Origin: Owenia fusiformis
Lineage: Eukaryota; Annelida; Polychaeta; Sabellida; Oweniidae
DNA length: 64,000 nt
Direction of reading: 5' to 3'
NCBI GenBank assembly: GCA_903813345.2
Contig: CAIIXF020000001.1
Span: 4,526,001-4,590,000 of the forward strand
Both the position numbers and the translations under genes were made by a program. Below the pieces are notes generated by a model. The model ran no database searches. It was not told the origin of the DNA and worked only from the letters and a program-made list of their open reading frames with translations. This document shows, piece by piece, positions 27,001 through 37,200 of this stretch. How positions within the stretch are numbered: position 1 is the stretch's first letter; every line of letters starts with the position of its first letter.

Positions 27001-29436
27001 CAAATAATGGAAGTGTTGTCACATATAGATAAGAAGAACCTACTACCACCTCTTCTGGTCATACAAACCTTGGCACATAATTCCACAGCTACCCTGGCTG
27101 TGGTGAAGGTACAATAAACTTAGATACTTAAGTACATGTGTTACTATTGTAATATAGAATCAACAAGATATAAGACATACTTACTATTTTGAAGTACCCC
27201 ACAATCCTCTGAACACAAAGAACCTAAGTCTAAATTGAAATGTGTACATCTGAGCTGATATAATATTCAGATGTTTGATTGTCATACCACAAAATTCTTC
27301 AAATTCATAATAATAGGTTGAGCATAAACTCTTTTACCGTTGATATTATATTTCAGGACTATATCATCCGACGACTCCAAGTAGAGAGCGATCAGATAGC
27401 TGAGGATGAGAGACTTATCAAACAGTATAAGGAAGAGACAGAAAAGACTCGTAAACAGATTGAGGAGCTAAAAACAAGGTGAGAAAAAAATTTTGGTCAA
27501 ATAAATTTTCACTTAAAAGTTATTATAAAGTGTTTGCTTTAAGTTATGTTTTTTGTGTAAGGCCTGTTTATACTTGTACAAGTTTTAAGTGCATCAAATT
27601 TAATGCCAGTTATAACTCAACCTGACATGACACAAATCCTTTACACCTCTTGTATCTCTACCCAAATCAATTGGATACCTGAATTGAAAGTGTACAACTG
27701 TATATTTAGACTGTATAATTACATTTCAGTGCAAAGATATTCCAAGTGTCAAAGTGCAGTGTATGTAACCATCCATTGGAGCTGCCCTCAGTTCATTTCC
27801 TCTGTCAGCATTCCTATAAGGTTTCATTGTAGGGTTGTAGTATATGTTAGACTGTATAATTACATTTCAGTGCAAAGATATTCCAAGTGTCAAAGTGCAG
27901 TGTATGTAACCATCCATTGGAGCTGCCCTCAGTTCATTTCCTCTGTCAGCATTCCTATAAGGTTTCATTGTAGGGTTGTAGTATATGTTAGACTGTATAA
28001 TTACATTTCAGTGCAAAGATATTCCAAGTGTCAAAGTGCAGTGTGTGCAACCATCCATTGGAGCTGCCCTCAGTTCATTTCCTCTGTCAGCATTCCTACC
28101 ACCAACAGTAAGTCATTCCAAAATAAAGAAATAATCACTCTTTCAGATTCTGAAGTTTATTCCACCTATTATATTCATTCTATGGCATTGACTTCCTTTT
28201 TGCATTAGAATTTTATATGTTAATAACGTGAATAATCACTGATTCAAAATTTGATGCTGACTTTAGTACAAAAGTTGGCATCATTGTTTCATCATTATAG
28301 TCTCTTAGGATAACTATAAGGAGTCTGACAAATGACATGTTTTTTTTTCTATTTTTCAGTTGTTTTGAAAGTTATGCTGAGAATGACTCTGAATGTCCTG
28401 CATGTATGCCAGAGAATAGGTAGGTTGTTTGTTTGTTTGTTGTTTGTTTGAGTATTGTTTGTTTGATCAGCTGGTTACTTTTTTGTGGCATGGTAGATAG
28501 CTTTCTCAACTTTCTCAACCAATAATTGCCACAAATGTTCAAAATAATCAATCAATTTTAACCTATTAACCCTTAGTTCATGTATATCGACATTAAACTT
28601 TCATCTCCATGTACATGTTCATGATTTTATTGCAGAAAATTACTAGACATAATCCGTGCTCAGGAGCAGAGTAAAGACCTCCATGAACAGTTCCATCATC
28701 AGTTAGAGCGTGCCTCGGATGGTTTCTCTGTTGTGGCTGACTACTTTGGTAGAGGAGTCTTCAATAAGGTTAGGATCATGTCTAGTCTTGCTTCAAGACC
28801 GTTGGCCTGGGTCTCTATCTAAACAACACAGTTGTAAGAGTAGATAGTCCTGGGTTAAGCGAGATTAAATCATGTCCAGATGTGTCTTTGCATTATTTAA
28901 TTCCAAAAGCCCCAAAATTGGATATTTTAATTGTATTGCAGCTTCCAACTTAGTGTTACCCTGATGAAAAATAGTTTAGCTTAATTTCTTATATTTCTCA
29001 ATTATTTGTAGAATTTACTGTTCAAGTACAGTAAAACCTGTATATCTGAATACTCTTGTGGCTTTCTTGTAATCTGAACTTTTCTCAATCTGAACATTTC
29101 CTTGGTTTCGTTGACTTACATACTAAGAACACTGAACACATCTTCTGGCCCCAATTTTGTTTTCTCTCACTGACTTACATACTAAGAAACCATCAAATGT
29201 GAACACCTGCTTATCTGAACACTTGGCTGGTCCCAGTAGTGCTCAAATTAGACAGGTTTTACTGGACATATGATTCATGTGTATCATAAATTGGTATTTT
29301 TTCTTGAATGTACTTCCAGGTGACACTTATTACTGACCCACCTGGTAAGGGCAGGACGTCTGAGAGTCTCATAGACAATAGTTTACAGAGAGATCTACTA
29401 TTAGCGCAACAATCTTTGAATCCGTTTGATGAATAA
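12024..29436 (+). CDS. VPS11: VPS11, HOPS/CORVET core subunit with RING-H2
   Basis: Twenty-six coding exons: 12024-12038, 12387-12461, 12868-13041, 13364-13414, 13647-13715, 14130-14227, 14431-14668, 14995-15128, 15288-15429, 15679-15758, 16053-16206, 16639-16785, 18046-18237, 18579-18684, 19822-19851, 20676-20776, 20993-21076, 21384-21434, 21629-21717, 26050-26124, 26931-27108, 27357-27478, 28012-28107, 28360-28419, 28636-28768, 29320-29436. All phases join, giving 936 aa (human about 941). The start MAFLQWRRF matches animal VPS11. Order: N-terminal beta-propeller (about 1-350), clathrin-heavy-chain-type alpha-solenoid (about 350-760), coiled coil (762-801), and a RING-H2 with C811, C814, C827, H829, H832, C835, C846 and C849, then [11 protein letters not shown]. 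Known role: VPS11 anchors the class C core tethering endosomes and lysosomes. The coding part of exon 1 is only five codons, so the start rests on protein similarity and splice fit. Introns carry several transposons. Confidence 0.95.
16398..16440 (+). mobile_element. head fragment of the GTCACC hairpin family
   Basis: A 43-bp piece matching the start of longer copies at 42252, 47662 and (reversed) 61845: a short perfect hairpin built on GTCACCACC and GTGGTGAC followed by ATATTGTTAT. It sits in VPS11 intron 11, directly before the decoy exon starts described below. Confidence 0.6.
16433..16600 (+). other. decoy acceptor and partial copies of VPS11 exon 12
   Basis: Intron 11 carries extra copies of the acceptor TTTGTTTCAG at about 16436-16445 and 16547-16556. 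The second is followed by TTTCTAGATACCCAAAGGAT, a near copy of the true exon 12 start at 16639 (TTTCTAGATGCCCAGAGAAT). Only the first 25 to 30 coding bases are copied, and no donor follows. This looks like local tandem duplication across the intron-exon boundary. Use of the decoy would break the protein. Confidence 0.65.
16886..17836. mobile_element. repeat element with GGCTCACACAGTG ends in VPS11 intron 12
   Basis: The left end reads TGGCTCACACAGTGAGCC. The right end contains ACACTGTGTGAG and closes with GTGGCTCC. It has a GTCC-rich microsatellite near the left end and an interior with repeated TTGACCTT and AAATCTGAC motifs, also found in the GTCACC-family elements, so the two families may share internal repeats. 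A truncated relative lies at about 29970-30060. No coding capacity. Confidence 0.5.
19502..19637 (+). mobile_element. short copy of the GTCACC hairpin family
   Basis: A compact member in VPS11 intron 14. It starts ATGTCACCACCACAATTGG and ends CATGTTAATGCCTTAT, matching both ends of the long copies but lacking the internal tandem array. Retained ends show that the family is defined by its termini and that the array is expendable. Confidence 0.6.
22756..22841 (-). pseudogene. isolated VWC-like exon, antisense in VPS11 intron 19
   Basis: The minus strand reads [20 protein letters not shown] followed by PICM, the half-domain spacing of von Willebrand factor type C modules (C, C, then G, then CCPxC). 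A plausible acceptor precedes it (AG just above 22841) and a donor GTATGA follows below 22756. No other exon of such a gene was found nearby. It could be a stray exon carried by a repeat, the relic of an inserted gene, or one exon of a nested minus-strand gene. Confidence 0.4.
24008..25508. mobile_element. element with AGACTCCAGAT ends in VPS11 intron 19
   Basis: Starts with AGACTCCAGAT (in two copies) and ends ATCTGGAGTCT, giving inverted termini about 1.5 kb apart. Inside, a segment of about 140 bp around GTTATCCCTGCTTC is duplicated in tandem (about 24565-24700 and 24755-24890). A reading flanked by AAAGGACGATTCTCGG recurs inverted at 24900-24920. An ATCC microsatellite (25381-25415) lies near the right end. 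No transposase frame. Confidence 0.5.
25776..25895 (+). repeat. 40-bp minisatellite, three copies
   Basis: Three head-to-tail 40-bp units, each starting AAAAGCCCTCCATCCGTCC, with one or two differences between units. They lie in VPS11 intron 19, about 150 bp before exon 20. The open frames on both strands here come only from the repeat. Confidence 0.9.
26285..26464. mobile_element. MITE-like repeat with TACAGTGAAACCTGTA ends
   Basis: Starts TACAGTGAAACCTGTA and ends ACAGGTTTTACTGTAC, inverted ends of the same family as 5785, 29027 and 40876. The interior has repeated TCTGAACAC-like words. It lies in VPS11 intron 20 and encodes nothing. Confidence 0.5.
26606..26777 (+). repeat. CCAA tetranucleotide microsatellite (~170 bp)
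   Basis: An almost uninterrupted run of CCAA units, with AACT-type variants at both edges, in VPS11 intron 20. Variant edges around a pure core are typical of slippage expansion. Confidence 0.95.
27709..28107 (+). repeat. tandem triplication of the VPS11 RING exon
   Basis: A 141-bp unit containing an acceptor, the RING exon and intron sequence occurs with exon starts at 27730, 27871 and 28012. Copies 1 and 2 look identical. Copy 3 differs at the start of the Cys pair codons and at the 3' edge, where it alone has the residues YHQ and a donor in the right phase (CA then GTAAGT). Copies 1 and 2 run instead into TATAAGGTTTCATTGTAG. Splicing to copy 1 or 2 would bring an early stop, so they are at best poison exons. 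Confidence 0.85.
28424..28465 (+). repeat. GTTT-type microsatellite next to a VPS11 donor
   Basis: About ten imperfect GTTT units directly after the exon 24 donor (28420). It is a simple repeat in the intron with no further structure. Confidence 0.8.
29027..29265. mobile_element. MITE-like repeat with TACAGTAAAACCTG ends
   Basis: Starts TACAGTAAAACCTGTA and ends ACAGGTTTTACTGG. It lies in the last VPS11 intron, just before exon 26. Inside, a segment containing TTGACTTACATACTAAGAA is repeated. Same family as 5785, 26285 and 40876. Confidence 0.5.
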
Positions 29437-31215
29437 ACTAAGTAAACATGACATTATATGATGGAATCCTGTGATGGAATATACCTACATGTTATTTTGC
29501 CAAAATTATCAACTGGCCTAGTATAAAAATGGCTGTCTCCAGGTCTCTGAGCTATAGTGAAAATATACAAGTCAGTGTACTATACATGTACCTACAGCTG
29601 TACTAAACAAAGTAAGAGTACAACTAATCCCTTGTAAATTGTACATGTACAATTGTATATTGTTATCTACCCTTGACACAGTAAGCATTTTTAGTAAAAT
29701 AATTTCTAACATGCAGATTTATTTAGAGCAAATCACTTGTGGACCATGCATCCATGCATGTCGGGTTTAGTTTTCTAGCAGCATGTTTCTTATAAGGAAA
29801 GCTGTCAAAGTACTGAAGCTTTAACGGAAAAATAAGTACATGTAATTTAGTTTTCTCCTACCCATTTTAAACTTAATTGCAGTGTTGCATTTGAAAAAGT
29901 GCTTCATAGTGATACAATGCACAATATCTGTCAAATTATTATCTTATTTCAACGAAAAGTTACAGTTTTGGCTCATATGCTGAGCCTATAGAATCACCCT
30001 CTTGTCAGTGCTGTCTGTCTTTCTGTTTGTCAACTCTTGACTGAGAACTTGACTGAGAACTGTAAAACACGAATGCTTCCTTTTTTCACCTCGTAAGATT
30101 GGTTTAAGCATGGGCTTTTAATTAGAGAGCCCATGGTTCAAGTTCACTAGTACATGTAGTATAACCCTTTATAGTAGAGGTCCACTGTTCTTTAAGTTAC
30201 AGTGATTATCCATATTACTGTACTAGCGTATTTTGGTCTGACTGTTGTTTGTCACTGTTGAACAATTACATTAATGTGCAATTTAAAGCTGAAAGTATGT
30301 GAGTACAATATGTATGTAAAATGATATGCTGTAGATGTAAAATAAATTATAATATTTATTTATAAATTATTGTTTATTTGCTATATTGTACAATAAGTTA
30401 TCTTTTGAAAGTGTGCTTATTTTTTAATCAAATCATTGAATAGCCTACATAACAAAATTCCAAGCACTTTTTAATGTGTCAATTAGCCTGATGGAGTGAA
30501 GCCTAGTAATGATGACATCATTGGTCGAGGTTCATTTGGTCATATTATACGAAGGAGGTCAAAGATGAAATAGTTTGAATTGGATCTTTGCTTCAAGATT
30601 TTAATAGCATCTCACCTGATCGTGTCACTGTAGGCTAAAGAGTTTAAATAAATTGAATTGTGGAAAATAGATGGCATCATGAGTGTTGGTAGGGCTATTA
30701 TATATTGGAATGTATTCGGAAGAGCCACTAATTTCATGATCTAACAACTAATTCCATCCTTGCCATCCATGCATGTTTGAATGTAGCCCAGGGTACAGTG
30801 ATGTCATGTTACCATTGCAACCATAACTCAAACAGATTTTTGTGGATATTCCTGAAACTGCAGTCAATGCATATAAACAAACTGTAACACTTATAAAAGC
30901 ATGAACTCTTGTTTATGTCCGTCCTTAAATTATAAAAGTGCATTCTAACTACATGTATACTTAGTATGAAAATTTTATAATATGATGATCAGTGCAGCTG
31001 ATGAAAGGGCAGTTTTGGACACTCTGTAATTTCTAGGTATTCTAGAATGCTGCATTATTTCTAAAATAGCATAGAATTTCATAGTCAAATAATAACCTAG
31101 AACAAAATGTTGTACGGTTCATTTGTTTTTTAAATTTCGCGCCAGAATTATTGAACCGGGAAATGACCGGAAATGACACTGAACGAAATGCAATGTGAAA
31201 ATCAGAAAATTCAAA
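29437..31215. other. VPS11 3' UTR and spacer to the AIG1-like gene
   Basis: No protein-coding exon is visible. The first kilobase probably contains the VPS11 3' UTR. A truncated GGCTCA-type repeat fragment occupies about 29970-30060. The final few hundred bases should hold the promoter and 5' UTR for the first alternative start of the AIG1-like gene, but no core promoter motif is clear. Confidence 0.5.
30341..30346 (+). terminator. candidate VPS11 polyadenylation signal
   Basis: AATAAA about 905 bp after the VPS11 stop, followed by an AT-rich stretch. Another AATAAA lies near 30645, so the actual cleavage site is undecided. Confidence 0.35.
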
Positions 31216-34200
31216 ATGGAAATATTAGTTTTTCTCGTCTACTTTGCCATTATGCTTGTATACCTGGTGGGAATGTACGGCTATCTCATCCTTATTGATA
31301 TGCCAGGAAGTAAGACATACGGTGGGCCGTGGAAATTCCTCACTTTCTTAGACTTGGTAAGAATACTAAGATATTCAATATTTTTCAAATAATTTTTCAA
31401 AACAGAAAACAAAATCATTTTGAAAATGTCATGAAAATATGCACAGACTGAGGGAAAAGAAGTTGTAAAGTAGTAAACAGAATTATAAAAGATCACAATT
31501 ATGGTGGTGCCCAGGCCCAGTATCAAGTGATTGTCGCACAAATGTCCCACCTCTAACCGAGACAGCCATGATTGCGGAATGTTTTCTGGCACAACCTTGG
31601 TGATTCTTGTGCAGGAGTCTGCTGTAACTATGGAACATTGTCATATTGTTTTATTTCGTGTAGTGCTTATTTTCTGGCACAATACCCGGGTAGTATCAAT
31701 GCCCAGATTTCACACAGTTTAAAACCATACTCGCCAGTGTCCATACTATTAGGCTAGATTGTCAATGTAATTACTGCAGATAGTACAGCTATACTAGTAT
31801 TTTGTATACTAGTATAGTATGTTATTTTGTCCGTTTTATCCATTTTGATTTCATATTCAGTTTTCTGAAGTTTTCATTTTTTATGACATTTTTTTGCTGG
31901 TATTTAGCATTGCCACGGTTGTGCAAGACTTTCTGTTGTTATTTAGCGTTGTCACTGTCGTGCCAGACTTTTTACTTGCATTTTGCATTGTCACAGTTGT
32001 TCCAGACTTTGTGGTTGTATTTAGCATTATCAGGGTAATACCTGACCTTGAATTGCAAAAAGTATGACACAACCCACATAGCTAAATACAGCCACAAAGT
32101 CTGGTACAACCGTGACAATGCTAAATAGAAACACAAAATATGGTACAACCGTGACAATGCTAAATACAACCACAAAGTCAGGTCTGTGACAATGCTAATT
32201 ATGAGCAAAAGTCTGGTACGACCATGACAATGCTATATACTAGCAAAATCTTTAGCGAAATGTGAGCTCAAACTCCTGACAAATGCATCATGCATATGCT
32301 GTTATGAAGCCTTGGAGACACTCATTTTGGTAATTTGATACGATTTACGTGGTACAGTTGTCTGTCTGTCTGCAGTTTAAGAGAGTGGGACATTAGTGTT
32401 AAAATTCAAGAAAATATGCCAAATGTATGACTTATCAACTATCTTAGGTTAACTCTTCTGTAGTTTACATAAGGATACAAGATATTTGCAATAAGTCAAT
32501 AAACTTTGTAGGTGTGTAAATGCAATGTGAATTATCAAAGTCCCTCTTTATCTAATGCGTGAGAGTTTTATGTGCATATTCTAATAGACAGCGAAGGCTG
32601 TGGATCCCACAATAACGAATATAAGGAGAGACTTCAAAAAGCTTCCATAACCCAACAAAAAAGAGTCCAAAAATGTGCTAAATGAATTTAGTTTTTTTAC
32701 CATTAACTACTCTCAGCCCCAGCATATGATCGATTTTTGAAGGCAACAAAATTAATAGTTCAATGAAAAAATGTAGTCTGCTGTAAATAGTGTACAGTGT
32801 TTTTATACTTACTATATAAATATAAATATTATTTGATTTTTAATTGAACCAGTGTTGACCGAGTTTATTGATATATTGTTATTGGAAGCTTCTGACAACA
32901 CTGGTTCAATTAAAAATCAAATAACCACAGTCTGATACTGGTTTCATTTGAGAGTTAGTCATTTAGTCCTTCATTTATTATCAAGTAAAGGGTGAGACAA
33001 AAATTGCCACCCACTAATTTTGGTACAACTTTTGTAATTTTTTAAGATAGAGTTTTCAATGGAGAAAATATTTTTGTAGTTGAATAGCATTAGCCCCAGC
33101 AACTTTGAGCAACTTTGAGATTTGGAGATATCACATTTTCCATTCAGGCATGCTCTCAGTGAAATCATCAAAAAATGTTCTAAAATACAATTTTCTGAAA
33201 TAAATTGGGATTTTTGTCTTCACCATTATTTAAGTTATTTCTGGGTTGCTATCACTACCTTACACATATATTATCAATAATATGTCATATCTACCCATTC
33301 GTCTGAAATTTTTTTTCAAATTTGATTAGCTGACTCACTTATTAGGTACATTTTAATATTTTCTAATTTATAGTTTTGGGTGATTTTGTGTCAGAGCATG
33401 CTTCCATGGGAAAGGAGATTATCTCTTAATTTCCAAGTTGTTGATGATATGCAAGCTTACCAATATTTTATCCATTGAACAATCTAATCAATCTTGATTA
33501 TTGAGAGTTATTTTGAAATTAGTGGGTGCCATTTTTTGTGTCACCCAGTACTCTATACTATTTATAGAACAACAATACCTGGGAATGTTCCATTTCTAAT
33601 AAATACACATAGACTTTGAGTTTGTCAACATGATTCTATGGGATTAACATTGAACAATACAGGCTTGTACTGGCCTCTTTTATACAGTTATAGACTGACT
33701 GTATAGAGCTATTAGTGCCTCACAAGAGAACAGGCATTCACCTGGTTACAGAAGCAAGAATTTACTTCATGTAGTAGGAGTGACAATTGGAGAATTATTG
33801 ATTTGCAATATTCTGCATTACATATGATATTATCGCGACCTGTAGACTTATATAAATGATTTCATATTGTGATATGTGACAGCTGCCTATTAGCGTACAG
33901 GGGATACCACACCAATATTAGTGTCTTTCATTTCATTTTCTTATCAATCAATATTGGCTAGAGGATTTAATATACTATTTATCAGGTGCGCTCACATAAC
34001 TGGACATTAGTAAAACTGATAACTCGTGAGTGCTATAAGGTCTATACTGCAAAGGGAACAGAATTAACTCAAAGATAAGGGTCGCTAACTTCCTAGAATA
34101 GTAGTACTAACCAATGGTATATTTCAACATTAGAATAGACTTCCTTATTCTGGATTAATCATAGTCACAAGCCACAGTACAGTGTAGGTGTATATCTCAT

Positions 34201-37200
34201 TTCACAGAGCACTAGAGATTTTAAGTATAGAGAAGTGAATTGGGAGACAACATGGGGTCTACAAAAACAGGGGACTCAAATGGAATATTAGGCAAATTCT
34301 TCCATCTTGCAGCAGCAATGTATTATATTGGTTCGTTCCAGTACCATTTTCGGCATATTCGCATGCCTTATCAGGAAGAGTGGACACTTTTAGAAAGATT
34401 TGGAGCTAAACTGTCATATTTGACAATCTGGAATTTTGTAAGTGCATGTATGTTAAACTCTGTTATTTTAAAGGCAGAGATGTAATTAATCATTAAAGGC
34501 CCCATGTAAAGTTTAAACCACTTTGGCTTATATTGTAGTCTTACCCAATGTTATCAAAGTGTGATATGTGAAACTTTTTTTTTAAATTTCAAAAAGTGGT
34601 TTTTGATAGACTTTTTGTTCCAAAATTTGTGAATTTATTTAAAACCAACTTTTAGAGATCACTCATATCTTCTAATTAGCCAAAATTCATACCAATGCAT
34701 AGCATTCATCCTCCCATGTTTTTTGCCGAAAAAATTAAGAAAATCGGTTGATAAACAAGCGAGAAATGAACTTATCAGTGCATGAAAATGGTTCTGAGAA
34801 AAATGCATTTCAAAATTTTAGTTCTCATAGACACCAATGGTACAATGATATCTAAAACATAATTTATTCTTCTTTTTAACATTGTTAGACAATCAACATT
34901 GGTTTTTTATGAAAGTCTAGCATATTTAGAAAAGATTGACATCGAAAAAAAAATTTCAATTTTTTTCAAAAAGTTTTTGTTACCTTAGTGACATCACTAA
35001 TGTTTCAAAATATTTTTGATATGCTAAAACATTGAAGTGGCTCGTTAAATATGGAATTTTATTATTGAAATAGTGTGTCCTTTTTTCAATCTTTGCATTG
35101 GTGTTAAAAAGATAATCTTTTTTGAAATGCATTAAGAAATATTTGATGATTAAGAAATTTCAATTTTTTTTGAAATATGGCGGGAAATTTGAATATTTGA
35201 GAAATGAAATGCTCACAACTTTTTTTTCAAAAATTTTTTTTTGTTCAAAAATCTCTAAAATCACTTTTTAAGTCCTGACAAATAGGAAATGAATGATAAA
35301 AAAAAATTTCAAACTTGTGACGGGGACTTTAATCCTACTGCAATGCTTTATTGATGCCTGATTTCATTTCAATGCATATTGCTTCAGCAACATATATACG
35401 AGGGGGGATTCATAAGTAGTGGGACAAATGCTATAACTTCACTTATATCAACCAGATTTTATTCAAACTTGGGACACAGAACCACAAACATGTGATAATC
35501 ATTGTGTGAAAATTTCAAAAAGTTACACCCAACTTCAGTAAAGTGAGAGTTCCAATCATGACGTCACAACAGGGTTCACAGAGCACATTGTTTGTCACTA
35601 ATTGCAAGTTAATTATACAAGTCTCAACTGATATTCAGGACGTGATCTAATCTGTGACTTCTAGCGAGTCCTTTTGTGGAGCAAATCAATTTTGTGCAAG
35701 ACTATTGATTCCTTATCCTTCTGGTGCAATCTCACTCTTTCTCAAAGTATTCGCCATGGCAATCAATGCATTTTTGGCATCTCCTCAACCATCCTCAAAA
35801 CCATATTTTCCAAGATTGGTCATCTCGGCTCTCATAGCATATTCAGAATACATATAGAGAATACCACCTATATACTGTAGACTTTATACTTCTTCTTTCC
35901 CATAGACTTCCAACAAACCTCTATAGGTCTCTAATACTGAAAACTTCTTCAAAGCATTAAATTTAATCACAGCACGGATGTTTATACGTGATTCTTACTT
36001 TTTCATTGATATTTTAATCAAATTTTGCTCCATCCAAGAAGGGCTGAAAATGGCAGTGTCCTGGTGTCACTACTTTGTGTGACATCACAATAGCATGATG
36101 ATGTAATATATGTTACAATTGTCATGACTACAAGGGTTGAGACAATATGAAACCAAATATTTGAAAATACCTGTCATTTTGAGATATTTATGAGCATATT
36201 TATGTTGAACGAGCCCTTCATTTTTTAACTGCTCCGTTAACCCCTACTTTTGGTTACCATAGCAACCGTTGTTGCTAGGGAACAAAATGAATTAAATTGA
36301 AATTTCAGTAAACAATGCCTTATATCCTAGTCCATTCATGTGCCAAATTTGGTTGAGATATGTACACAGGGACTTGCTGCCTCAGAAAAGTCCCACTACT
36401 TATGAATCCCCCCTCGTACAATCTATTGACAAGAAACGGTACAAGTTAGCAGAAAATGGGACTATTTGGTTGTTTTGATGGTTTCATTTTTATCAGAACC
36501 TTCTTTGGAAATTTAATGAAAAATTGAAATGAAATGAACTTTGATGAAAAATGACAAATTTAAAAAGAGAATGTTGCTACAAAAAATTATTGCATTAGAA
36601 ATATTATTCAAATGGATTCTTGTTTATGTTTTCAGTGTTTTCAAACTTTCTACTACAGCTTGTGTGTCATAAATCACATGACAGGGGGCACCTCAGGACC
36701 TGGGGACAAAAGGTCAAGGTCATCTCTGCAGAAGTTCAGGGACCTCTTCCATGCATGTGTAGCATACCCAATGGGCACGGTATGTGAAATCATAGATTTA
36801 GCCAATTATAATTAAAGTAATGCAAAACCCATTGAAGTAAATGCTATTATACCTACTTAAAGTGCATAAATACTTTTAAATATTTAATTTGTATATTTGT
36901 AAATGAAACAGAATTAATTTGTACTGTTTGTATTGATTTGTGAAGTCCATAGAGCTTTTCCTCTTTATTTGTTTTTATGTTTATGTTACAGTTAATTACA
37001 AAAGTTTGTTGAAACTAGGAACTAATTAATCCAGGTGTACATACAATTTATATCTACAGGGTGGTCCAAAAAGTGAACCCCTCAAACAGGCTATATTTTC
37101 CTTAATACTTGCATGAATTGACTCATATTATCACATTTATTCTCAGTCTTAAATTTTGAAGAAATTACAAGAGTTTTACTAGTCATATAAATCCGACTGT

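Noticed and set aside
27603-28208. A 201-codon plus-strand open frame
   Set aside because: It arises because the 141-bp RING-exon repeat has a period divisible by three. Its frame is not the VPS11 frame and its sequence matches no family.
31195-31215. A longer start for the AIG1-like first exon a
   Set aside because: The upstream in-frame codons begin with GTG, not ATG. The first ATG is at 31216 and places the catalytic Thr at residue 43, as in human AIG1.
35654-35880. Open frames inside the mariner-type element as a possible transposase
   Set aside because: Neither strand shows the catalytic or DNA-binding motifs of mariner transposases, so only the element itself is reported.
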